10,932 bases of DNA from Accumulibacter sp. (GTDB lineage Bacteria > Pseudomonadota > Gammaproteobacteria > Burkholderiales > Rhodocyclaceae): contig JAITAJ010000237.1 of assembly GCA_031284185.1 (NCBI GenBank), positions 1-10,932 on the forward strand, given 5' to 3'. Under the pieces are notes generated by a model. That model was given only the letters and a program-made list of their open reading frames with translations, did not search any database and was not told the DNA's origin. Shown here in pieces: positions 1 through 5,618 of this stretch; position 1 is the stretch's first letter; the number at the start of each line of letters is the position of its first letter. The position numbers were made by a program, and so were the translations under genes.

Positions 1-93
1 GCTGTGCCGGAATATCCGCGCATTGGCGATGGCAGAAATCACCGGCTTCCCGTTTCACCCGCCCCGCGGTCGCGGAGCAAGGCACCCAAAAAC
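1..93 (-). promoter_or_regulatory. Cobalamin (B12) riboswitch, 5' part, cut by the window edge
   Basis: Read on the minus strand, this stretch carries the conserved blocks of the cobalamin riboswitch in the right order. GGGTGCC comes first (81-87), then GGGTGAAAC and GGGAAGCCGGTG (about 40-60), then CCGGCACAGC at the very edge (1-10), where the family continues with a C-rich block and the B12-box core. The 3' half and the expression platform lie left of the window. Such RNAs usually repress cobalamin uptake or synthesis genes, or B12-independent isozymes, when adenosylcobalamin is abundant. The regulated gene must therefore be minus-strand, just beyond position 1. A well-placed promoter (101-130) supports transcription of this element. 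Confidence 0.9.
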
Positions 94-100
94 AGGGGGC

Positions 101-130
101 ATTCTATGCCCTTCTCCAAAGTTTTGGCAA
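101..130 (-). promoter_or_regulatory. Sigma-70-type promoter of the cobalamin riboswitch transcript
   Basis: On the minus strand a TTGCCA -35 box (125-130) and a TAGAAT -10 box (101-106) are separated by 18 bp. The predicted start falls near position 94, just before the first conserved riboswitch block. The -10 box lies in a short inverted repeat, GGGCA (97-101) and TGCCC (107-111), which could bind a regulator or be chance. Confidence 0.65.
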
Positions 131-261
131 GTCCAAGGATCGGGGGGCATCGTCCCGGACGGTATTGCGCATGGCATTCCGGCCTCACATGGCGTTCTAC
201 CAGCCCGAACAAGGGCCTTGCGAAGCAAACGGAGACCGGAGCCGGCGGAACGTGACGAAGA

Positions 262-297
262 AAAACCGCACGAGCGCGGCCACCCGTCTGCGGTTTT
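262..297 (-). terminator. Stem-loop terminator, possibly bidirectional
   Basis: AAAACCGCA (262-270) pairs perfectly with TGCGGTTTT (289-297), a 9-bp stem with an 18-base loop. On the minus strand the stem runs into TTTTTCTTC, the better T-tract. On the plus strand only four T follow. It would stop minus-strand transcription from the right before it reached the riboswitch promoter. Confidence 0.55.
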
Positions 298-356
298 CCG
301 TAACTGTGGTTTTCCGTTATCGGATCACCGTAACGTGGTGAAGCCCACACCCCCCG

Positions 357-391
357 GTCGCGCGAAGTCGTGCCGTGCGACATTATTTTTT
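357..391 (+). terminator. Rho-independent terminator candidate, plus strand
   Basis: GTCGCGC (357-363) pairs with GTGCGAC (375-381) over 7 bp, including one G-U wobble, around an 11-base loop. ATTATTTTTT follows directly (382-391). The shape is that of a standard intrinsic terminator, yet no plus-strand gene is seen upstream in the window. Confidence 0.5.
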
Positions 392-458
392 ACGGATGGG
401 CCTCCCTTCATCCCTCGTCGTCGTTATCGCTTCGCCTCCTCCCCGACCCGTACCACGC

Positions 459-464
459 TATAAT
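459..464 (+). promoter_or_regulatory. TATAAT -10 box upstream of the abrB-like gene
   Basis: A perfect TATAAT lies about 115 bases before the start codon at 581. No good -35 box is found at the usual distance. If used, transcription would begin around 471, right at the left edge of the repeat element, so the 5' leader would consist almost wholly of that repeat. Confidence 0.35.
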
Positions 465-580
465 CCCGGTTTGCGGCGCTTCGCCCCGAGTGAGGAACAA
501 AAAACCGAGAGCTGGGTTTCTCTGTCCTCTGTCTTCTCAATTCTCTGTCCTCTGTCCTCTGTCCCCCCCTGTCCTCTGAA
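465..580 (-). repeat. Composite heptad repeat, copy A (one-armed)
   Basis: Read on the minus strand, this copy matches copy B (1643-1796) closely over a core of about 55 bases (471-526). Shared blocks include GACAGAGAAACC, CCTCACTC and GCGAAGCGCCGCAA. The core has two small hairpins: GGCG/CGCC (475-485) and AAACC/GGTTT (502-506 with 515-519). On the plus strand it continues into TCTGTCC/TCTGTCT heptads (519-580) that run up to the start codon at 581. No heptad arm is visible on the other side, where the TATAAT box stands instead. Confidence 0.8.
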
Positions 581-1678
581 ATGCGCAACCGCTTCCCCTC
601 CTTGCAGCGACATCCGCCCGCTCTCCATTGGATCGTCCTGTTCGCCTTGTCGATGGCCTTTGCCCTGGCCTTCGACGCCGTTCGGCTTCCGGCCTCTCTG
701 CTGCTCGGGGCGATGCTGGCCGCGATCCTGGTGGCCGTCGCCGACGGGTCGCCGCGCGTGGCGCGCGAGCCTTTCGTCGTGGCGCAAGGTATCGTGGGTT
801 GTCTCGTGGCGCGCGGCATGACGCCGGAAATCATGGTTTCCCTGCGTGACAACTGGCCGCTCTTCGTCTCGGTCACCCTCTCGATCATCCTTGCCTGTGC
901 CGGAATGGGGTGGATTCTGGCGCGCAGAAAGATTCTTCCGGGGACGACGGCCATCTGGGGATGTTCGCCCGGCGGCGCCTGGGTCATGACGGTGATGTCC
1001 GACGATTACGGCGCGGACATGCGCCTGGTGGCGGTGATGCAGTATCTGCGCGTGATCCTGGTCACTCTCGTGGCCACGGTCGTTTCCCATTTCTGGATCG
1101 GCGGCGCCCTCCCCGAGCATGGCGCGTTCTCGAACTGGCTGGTCGGCGTTTCCTGGGTCGATCTGGCCGCCACGCTGCTGCTTGCCGGTGGCGTTTCCCT
1201 GCTGGCGAACGCCCTCGGGATTCCTGGCGGCCCGCTGCTGGCGCCGCTGATCGTCGGCGGCATCCTGCAAGTCAAGGGCCTGATGATCATCACCCTGCCG
1301 CCCTGGGTGCTGATCCCCGCCTACATCACCCTGGGCTGGAGCATCGGACTGCGCTTCAACCGTCAATCCCTGAGCCAGACGGCGCAGGCGTTGCCGTCGA
1401 TAATCGCTTCGATCGTCTGTCTGATTCTGGTCTGTGCCGGCGTCGCGCTGATACTCGCGCGAACCACCGGCATCGACCCGCTGACGGCCTATCTCGCCAC
1501 CAGTCCCGGCGGACTCGATGCCGTCGCCATCATTGCCGCCACCTCGAACGTCAACATTCCGTTCGTCATGGCATTCCAGACGGCGCGGCTGCTGCTGGTC
1601 ATCACCACCGGCCCGGCGCTGGCAAGGTTCATGGCGGGCCGGGTCAGAAGACAGAGAGTTCAGAGGACGACGATTTGA
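581..1678 (+). CDS. AbrB-family (AbrB_dup) integral membrane transporter
   Basis: A 365-residue hydrophobic protein of the family often labelled AbrB or, misleadingly, ammonia monooxygenase. It has two homologous halves, as that family does. The first carries SPGGAWVM at 129-136 followed by QYLR at 154-157. The second carries SPGGLDAV at 308-315 followed by QTAR at 333-336. About ten membrane segments are visible, starting near residue 17. The substrate is unknown; the family name from E. coli AbrB does not establish one. The ATG at 581 is the only sensible start because the first membrane helix follows soon after, but no Shine-Dalgarno sequence precedes it: the upstream bases are pyrimidine heptads of repeat A. 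Residues from about 355 to the end (QRVQRTTI tail) are encoded by repeat B, so the original C-terminus may have been altered. It converges on the DUF2889 gene. Confidence 0.88.
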   Translation: MRNRFPSLQRHPPALHWIVLFALSMAFALAFDAVRLPASLLLGAMLAAILVAVADGSPRVAREPFVVAQGIVGCLVARGMTPEIMVSLRDNWPLFVSVTLSIILACAGMGWILARRKILPGTTAIWGCSPGGAWVMTVMSDDYGADMRLVAVMQYLRVILVTLVATVVSHFWIGGALPEHGAFSNWLVGVSWVDLAATLLLAGGVSLLANALGIPGGPLLAPLIVGGILQVKGLMIITLPPWVLIPAYITLGWSIGLRFNRQSLSQTAQALPSIIASIVCLILVCAGVALILARTTGIDPLTAYLATSPGGLDAVAIIAATSNVNIPFVMAFQTARLLLVITTGPALARFMAGRVRRQRVQRTTI

Positions 1679-1796
1679 GAGGACAGAAGACAGAGAAACC
1701 GAGCGCCCGGTTTCCCGTCCTCACTCCGGCGCGAAGCGCCGCAAGCTCATCTGTCATCTGTCATCTGTCTTCTGCCTTCTGTCCTCTGTCCCCTGG
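1643..1796 (+). repeat. Composite heptad repeat, copy B (two inverted arms plus core)
   Basis: The most complete copy. The left arm has GAGGACAGAAG (1679-1689) and the right arm has its exact inverse, CTTCTGTCCTC (1776-1786). A second perfect pair is AGAAGACAGA (1685-1694) with TCTGTCTTCT (1764-1773). Between them lies a core with two hairpins: GAAACCG/CGGTTTC (1695-1701 with 1708-1714) and GGCGC-GAA-GCGCC (1728-1740). The right arm also has three copies of the heptad TCATCTG or TCTGTCA. The copy lies between two convergent genes and contains parts of both coding ends, including both stop codons. Confidence 0.85.
1695..1714. terminator. Hairpin between convergent genes, possible bidirectional terminator
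   Basis: A perfect 7-bp stem, GAAACCG with CGGTTTC, closes a 6-base loop between the stop codons of the abrB-like gene (1678) and the DUF2889 gene (1761). It is part of repeat B. There is no long T-tract on either side, so intrinsic termination is uncertain. The larger arm-to-arm pairing of the repeat could help. Confidence 0.35.
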
Positions 1797-2333
1797 ACAG
1801 TACCAGCGCGGGTAACGCTGCCTGACCACCTCCGAATCCGTTGACAACGCATGGCAATGGTCGAGATGGAAAGGTTTTCTTTCACTTTCATATTCGCCCG
1901 GCTTCACGTCACCGGCGAAGGTCTGGAACGCCGCCGTCGGCACGGCCATCAGCAGCTCGTTGACGTGGGCGCAGCCACGGGTATCGCCGAACATGGTCTT
2001 GACCGCCTTGAGAAAACCCTTGAACAGATTCAGCCCGATGATCTGCCGATAATCGGGAAGTATCCGCTCGCACACGCCCATGAACGGGGTGTAGTCGGCG
2101 CTGGCGGCCACGTCGATGACGTTCATCGCGCGGTCGATGGTCACGCGCACGCTGATGTCGTGAATCGGCTCGCCGCGCTTGCGTATGCCGTCGCGCAACT
2201 CGATATCCTGATCCTTGGTGTCGACCAGGCGGCCTTCGATGTCCCACAGGCCATCGTCGCGCCTGAACCCCTCGAAGGTGAGGGAACGCCGGTGCTTGCG
2301 CGCGCGCGTCGCTGTTACGGGAGGCAGTGGCAT
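1761..2333 (-). CDS. DUF2889 domain protein
   Basis: A 190-residue soluble protein matching the DUF2889 family, common in betaproteobacteria and of unknown function. The recognisable N-terminal block is RRSLTF-EGFRRDDGLWDIEGRLVDTKD (residues 15-41). A conserved middle (about 55-130) and the C-terminal block DHCHALSTDSEVVRQRYPRWY (about 158-178) follow. No signal peptide, membrane segment or nucleotide-binding motif is seen. The start at 2333 was chosen because the family begins here. The frame remains open further upstream, but that extension is basic and looks non-coding. A GGAT lies about 8 bases before the ATG. Residues 181-190 (GDRGQKAEDR) and the stop are encoded by repeat B. The gene is divergent from the AEC permease and has no partner that suggests a role. 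Confidence 0.85.
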   Translation of the reverse strand: MPLPPVTATRARKHRRSLTFEGFRRDDGLWDIEGRLVDTKDQDIELRDGIRKRGEPIHDISVRVTIDRAMNVIDVAASADYTPFMGVCERILPDYRQIIGLNLFKGFLKAVKTMFGDTRGCAHVNELLMAVPTAAFQTFAGDVKPGEYESERKPFHLDHCHALSTDSEVVRQRYPRWYCPGDRGQKAEDR

Positions 2334-2599
2334 CTTTGGATCCGATTCCTGAGATTGAAAGGCCGTCGAGCGGGCCGGCAAAAATTGTACCCGAACGGGA
2401 ACGGCGATCTCACGATACGCCGGACCTGGCCTATAATCCAGGCCGTGCCGCATGGCCCGCATCACCAGACAGCGTTTCCGGCAATTTTGCCTCATGATCC
2501 ACGGACGGCATGAGGACGAACCGTGAACGGCGCTCATGGCGCGGCGGGCGTGGCCCGACCTCCCCATCTCTCCCCATCTCTCCCCATCGTCTCCCTGTC
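2334..2599. other. Intergenic region with candidate divergent promoters
   Basis: This 266-bp gap separates the DUF2889 gene (-) from the AEC permease (+). A plus-strand TATAAT lies at 2432-2437. A minus-strand TACAAT lies at 2384-2389. Neither has a convincing -35 box at 16-18 bp, so both are weak predictions. The right end (2560-2597) is a C/T-rich 10-bp tandem repeat. No protein-coding frame is convincing. Confidence 0.3.
2560..2597 (+). repeat. Short tandem repeat, TCCCCATCTC units
   Basis: TCCCCATCTC occurs at 2561-2570 and 2571-2580, followed by the near copy TCCCCATCGT at 2581-2590 and a degenerate remainder. The run ends three bases before the AEC start codon, so the ribosome binding region of that gene is pyrimidine-rich with no Shine-Dalgarno sequence. 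It differs in unit from the TCTGTCY heptads but has the same strand bias and the same position next to a gene start. Confidence 0.75.
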
Positions 2600-3550
2600 A
2601 TGCTCGACATCCTGTCTACCACGGTCCCGATCTATCTGACGATTGCCGTCGGCTATCTGACGACGCGCCTGGGCCTGTTCGACAAGGGCGATCTGCGCGC
2701 GCTCGGGAAATTCGTGATCAACATCGCGCTGCCGGCCATGTTGCTCGACACGCTCATGAAAAACCGTCTGGACGACATGCTGAACGCTACCTACGTCGCC
2801 GCCTACGCCGCCGGTTCCCTGTTCTGCATCGTTCTGGCGCTCAACGGGGCGCGCCGTCTGGCGCCGGATGAACCCAGCGCGCGCCCCTACATCGCCATGG
2901 GCATGGCCTTTTCAAACAGCGGATTCGTCGGCTTTCCGATCATGCTTCTGGTGCTGCCCTCGGTCGCCGGCGTCGCGCTCGCGCTGAACGTGCTGGTCGA
3001 AAACATCGTGTTGCTGCCCCTGGCGCTGGCGCTGGCCGACTGGCAGGACACGCCGGCGAGAAACCGCTGGATGACCATCGGACAGGCCATCTTCGGCCTG
3101 CGCAAGAACCCGTCGGTCATCTCCATCCTCATCGCTCTCGCCCTGTCCCTGCTGGAAGTCAGGCTGCCTTCCACGTGCTCCCGAACGGTCGCGCTGTTCG
3201 CCCAGGCCAGCGTCGGCATCGCGCTGTTCGCCATCGGCGGCACCCTGTGCGGCCTGCCGTTCAGAGAACTGGGCGGCAAGGTCGCGGCGATCACCGCCGG
3301 CAAGTTGCTGCTGCATCCGCTGTGCCTCTGGCTCGCGCTGCTCCTGTGCGCGCTGGCCGGCCTGCCGGCCCTGCCGTCCGATCTGCGCGCCGCGCTGCTT
3401 CTTACCGGAACCTTGCCGGCCATGAGTATTTATCCGCTCCTGGGCATGCGCCACGGCCACGAAAAATTCTGCGCCGCCGCGCTGCTGGCGACGACGATCC
3501 TCTCGTTTTTTTCCTTGAGCGGACTGCTCGCGCTGTTGAGAAACCCTTAG
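2600..3550 (+). CDS. AEC-family (auxin efflux carrier type) permease
   Basis: A 316-residue membrane protein of the AEC family, which in bacteria includes malate/malonate permeases such as MdcF. About ten hydrophobic segments are visible. Typical family features are the start MLDILSTTVPIYLTIAVGY, NIALPAMLLDTL (residues 41-52), FSNSGFVGFP near 104-113 with its conserved Asn and Gly, and KNPSVIS and KLLLHPL in the second half. The ATG at 2600 fits the family N-terminus; the open frame from 2510 adds an Arg/Ser/Pro-rich stretch made by the tandem repeat and is unlikely to be translated. The substrate cannot be named; small carboxylates are the usual guess. The M61 peptidase starts 44 bases downstream with no terminator between, so the two may be co-transcribed. 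Confidence 0.88.
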   Translation: MLDILSTTVPIYLTIAVGYLTTRLGLFDKGDLRALGKFVINIALPAMLLDTLMKNRLDDMLNATYVAAYAAGSLFCIVLALNGARRLAPDEPSARPYIAMGMAFSNSGFVGFPIMLLVLPSVAGVALALNVLVENIVLLPLALALADWQDTPARNRWMTIGQAIFGLRKNPSVISILIALALSLLEVRLPSTCSRTVALFAQASVGIALFAIGGTLCGLPFRELGGKVAAITAGKLLLHPLCLWLALLLCALAGLPALPSDLRAALLLTGTLPAMSIYPLLGMRHGHEKFCAAALLATTILSFFSLSGLLALLRNP

Positions 3551-3594
3551 CCTGAACGCGCGCAGACCCATCACAATCACGTCACGACGAAATC

Positions 3595-5367
3595 ATGCCT
3601 TCCACGCCCATTCGGTACGTCATCTGTCCGACGCATCCAGCCGCGCACCGCTTCACGGTTTCCTGCACCGTCGCCGCCCCCGATCCCGCCGGCCAGCGCT
3701 TCGCGTTGCCGGCCTGGATTCCGGGCAGCTACCTGATCCGGGATTTTGCCCGCCACATCGTCGCCATCCGCGCCGAAGCGGGCGGAAGCGCCGTCCGGCT
3801 GGAGAAGCTGGACAAGCACACCTGGCGCGCCGCGCCGGTGGGCGAGGGAACGGCCTTGTCCGTGATCTGCGAAATCCACGCCTGGGATCTCTCGGTGCGC
3901 GGCGCGCATCTCGATCCGACGCACGCCTTCTTCAACGGTACCAGTGTCTTCCTGCGCGTGCTCGGTCAGGAATCCTCGCCTTGTCTCATCGACTTGCGGC
4001 GGCCCGAGGGGCCAGGCTTTGCCGCATGGCGCGTCGCCACGTCGCTCAGCGAAGCCTCGGGAGAAAGGGGCCGCGCCAGACCTCATGGATTCGGCCTGTA
4101 CCGCGCCGAGGATTACGACGAGCTGATCGATCACCCGGTGGAAATGGGCGTTTTCACGCGGATCGAATTCGACGCTTGCGGCGTCTTGCATGAGGTCGCC
4201 ATCACCGGGCGCCACGATTGCGATCGGGAACGGCTTGCCGCCGACCTGAAACGGGTCTGCGAGTGGCAGATCGGTTTTTTTGGCGAACCGGCGCCGATGC
4301 CGCGCTACGTCTTCCTGGTCATGGCCATCGGCGACGCCTACGGCGGACTCGAACACCGCGCCTCGACGGCGATAGCGTGCGCGCGCGACAGTCTGCCCCA
4401 TTCCGGCATGAAGGGCTTGCCGGAGGCATACCGCAGGTTTCTCGGATTGTGCAGCCACGAATACTTTCACACATGGAACGTCAAGCGCATCAAGCCCGCC
4501 GATTTCATGCCTTACGATCTCGATCGGGAAAATTACACCACGCAGCTCTGGGCATTCGAGGGGATCACTTCGTACTACGACGATCTGGCGCTGTTGAGAA
4601 GCGGTGTCATCGGTCTGCGGGACTGGTTCGATCTCACCGCCAGTACCCTCGGCAACCTCAGACGCTGCCCCGGTCGTCTGCGCCAGTCGCTTGCCGAGTC
4701 GAGTTTCGATGCCTGGAACAAATTCTACCGGCCGGACGAAAACACGCCGAACGCCGTGGTCAGCTACTATGCCAAGGGCGCGCTCGCGGCCCTCGCGCTG
4801 GACCTCACCCTGCGTCAGGGAACGAGCGGCAGGGTTTCGCTCGATGACGTCATGCGCGCGCTGTGGCGGCGTTTCGGACAGACCGGGATCGGTGTCGGCG
4901 ACGGCGACATCCGGTCGATCGCCGAGGAATTGTCGGGTCTCGCGCTCGAACGCTTCTTCGCGCAGACCATCCACGGTACGCGCGACATCCCGCTGGGCAA
5001 ACTGCTCGCGCCGTTCGGCATTCGTCTTGCGTGGGGAAAGTCCAGGGCGCCCGCGCTTGGCGTCAAAACCGGGAACGAGGGTGACAAGCTCAGGCTGGCG
5101 ACGGTTTACGACGGCGGGCCGGCACAGGAGGCGGGATTATCCGCCGGCGACACGCTGGTCGCCGTGGAGGGGCTGCGCGTCACGGCCGGGAACCTCGATG
5201 CGCTGCTCAGCCGCCGCAAGCCGGGGGATGTCTTGACGATTCACGCCTTCCGGCGCGATGAACTGATGCGGTTTCGCGTCACGCTCGGCGCGCGCGAGGA
5301 TGAAACGCCTCGCCTGCGGCGCGCCGGATCCGCCAACGCGCTTCGGCGTGCCTGGCTGGGCGGGTGA
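3595..5367 (+). CDS. M61-family metallo-aminopeptidase with PDZ domain
   Basis: A 590-residue protein with the full layout of bacterial M61 (glycyl aminopeptidase-like) enzymes. The N-terminal beta domain has LPAWIPGSYLIRDFAR at 37-52. The conserved YGGLEHR lies at 249-255 ahead of the gluzincin catalytic core. The zinc motif is H288-E289-Y-F-H292-T-W, with E322 in LWAFEGITSYYDDL as the likely third ligand. A PDZ domain fills about residues 490-565 (GGPAQEAGLSAGDTLVAVEG). No signal peptide is evident, so a cytoplasmic location is likely. The family hydrolyses N-terminal Gly or Ala from peptides, but the physiological substrate is unknown. The ATG at 3595 matches the usual family N-terminus; no strong ribosome binding site is seen. 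It may share a transcript with the upstream permease. All expected catalytic residues are present. Confidence 0.92.
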   Translation: MPSTPIRYVICPTHPAAHRFTVSCTVAAPDPAGQRFALPAWIPGSYLIRDFARHIVAIRAEAGGSAVRLEKLDKHTWRAAPVGEGTALSVICEIHAWDLSVRGAHLDPTHAFFNGTSVFLRVLGQESSPCLIDLRRPEGPGFAAWRVATSLSEASGERGRARPHGFGLYRAEDYDELIDHPVEMGVFTRIEFDACGVLHEVAITGRHDCDRERLAADLKRVCEWQIGFFGEPAPMPRYVFLVMAIGDAYGGLEHRASTAIACARDSLPHSGMKGLPEAYRRFLGLCSHEYFHTWNVKRIKPADFMPYDLDRENYTTQLWAFEGITSYYDDLALLRSGVIGLRDWFDLTASTLGNLRRCPGRLRQSLAESSFDAWNKFYRPDENTPNAVVSYYAKGALAALALDLTLRQGTSGRVSLDDVMRALWRRFGQTGIGVGDGDIRSIAEELSGLALERFFAQTIHGTRDIPLGKLLAPFGIRLAWGKSRAPALGVKTGNEGDKLRLATVYDGGPAQEAGLSAGDTLVAVEGLRVTAGNLDALLSRRKPGDVLTIHAFRRDELMRFRVTLGAREDETPRLRRAGSANALRRAWLGG

Positions 5368-5400
5368 TTTTGCCGCGCGCGACGAAACCGCCGGAGTCGA

Positions 5401-5430
5401 TTGTCAGTCGTCGGCGAGCTGTTGTAGAAT
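5401..5430 (+). promoter_or_regulatory. Promoter of tRNA-Thr
   Basis: TTGTCA (5401-5406) and TAGAAT (5425-5430) are spaced by 18 bp and lie 13 bases upstream of the mature tRNA 5' end. This is a good sigma-70-type promoter, just after the stop codon of the M61 peptidase gene. Confidence 0.7.
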
Positions 5431-5443
5431 GCGATGCTTTCGG

Positions 5444-5516
5444 GCCGGTGTAGCTCAGTTGGTAGAGCAGCGCATTCGTAATGCGAAGGTCGACAGTTCG
5501 AGTCCGTCCATCGGCA
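5444..5516 (+). tRNA. tRNA-Thr, anticodon CGT, two deviations
   Basis: A 73-base cloverleaf without CCA. The acceptor stem is GCCGGTG/CATCGGC with one G-T pair. The D arm is GCTCAGTTGGTAGAGC. The anticodon loop is TTCGTAA, giving anticodon CGT, which reads ACG. The T loop is TTCGAGT. The anticodon arm and variable loop match the E. coli tRNA-Thr(CGU) layout. Two features are odd. The T stem is GACAG against CCGTC, leaving an A-C mismatch where a G-C pair is expected. The bases after discriminator A5516 are CCC instead of the CCA usually encoded in betaproteobacteria, so the tail would need enzymatic repair or addition. It is most likely functional or only recently damaged. Repeat C begins a few bases downstream. 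Confidence 0.9.
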
Positions 5517-5521
5517 CCCGT

Positions 5522-5612
5522 TACAGAGGATAGAAATACAGAGAGGACAGAAGACAGGTCAGCTTGGGCGCTTCGCGCCGGGTGGGGACGAAAAGCCGAG
5601 TCCTCTGACTCG
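5522..5612 (-). repeat. Composite heptad repeat, copy C
   Basis: Plus-strand order: GAGGACAGAAGACAG arm (5543-5557), then the hairpin GGCGC-TTC-GCGCC (5567-5579), then GGTGGGGACGAAAAGCCGAG (5581-5600), which matches the corresponding block of copy A. The second arm is degenerate: instead of TCTGTC heptads there is a perfect 6-bp hairpin, CGAGTC-CTCT-GACTCG (5597-5612). The copy fills the gap between the tRNA-Thr 3' end and the ybaK start codon. Confidence 0.75.
5597..5612 (+). promoter_or_regulatory. Hairpin immediately upstream of the ybaK start codon
   Basis: CGAGTC (5597-5602) and GACTCG (5607-5612) form a perfect 6-bp stem with loop CTCT, ending 6 bases before the ATG at 5619. It occupies the ribosome binding region and could lower translation. 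No T-tract follows, so it is not a clear terminator of the upstream tRNA. Confidence 0.4.
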
Positions 5613-5618
5613 AATCTC

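Larger units (their letters stand above)
131..440. other. Gene-free stretch between the riboswitch promoter and the abrB-like gene
   Basis: No reading frame here looks like a protein. The frames that stay open are arginine- and proline-rich, have no family signature and partly run through the riboswitch. The stretch holds two terminator-like hairpins (262-297 and 357-391) and a set of short repeats, CCGTAAC at 298-304, CCGTTAT at 314-320 and CCGTAAC at 328-334. It may simply insulate the divergent units on either side. A small RNA ending at one of the terminators cannot be excluded, but no convincing promoter for one is visible. Confidence 0.5.

Noticed and set aside
39..383. A 114-codon minus-strand frame through the region left of the abrB-like gene
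   Set aside because: It runs through the riboswitch, its promoter and a terminator-like stem; any similarity to annotated small proteins would most likely come from the conserved RNA, not from a protein.
465..580. A CRISPR array, suggested by repeated short units
   Set aside because: The units are 7 bases long and contiguous with no unique spacers of constant length, and no cas gene is present in the window.
458..1366. A 302-codon minus-strand frame across repeat A and the abrB-like gene
   Set aside because: The composition (Arg, Gln, Asp, His) is typical of an antisense shadow and the opposite strand encodes a recognisable permease.
1851..2513. A 220-codon plus-strand frame
   Set aside because: It is the shadow of the DUF2889 gene on the minus strand, which matches its family across its length.
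2334..2567. An N-terminal extension of the DUF2889 protein in the same frame
   Set aside because: The extra residues are basic and low in family likeness; the conserved domain begins soon after the ATG at 2333.
3577..4974. A 465-codon minus-strand frame
   Set aside because: It lies opposite the M61 peptidase, whose zinc motif and PDZ domain are certain; the mirror frame has no domain and no conserved motif.
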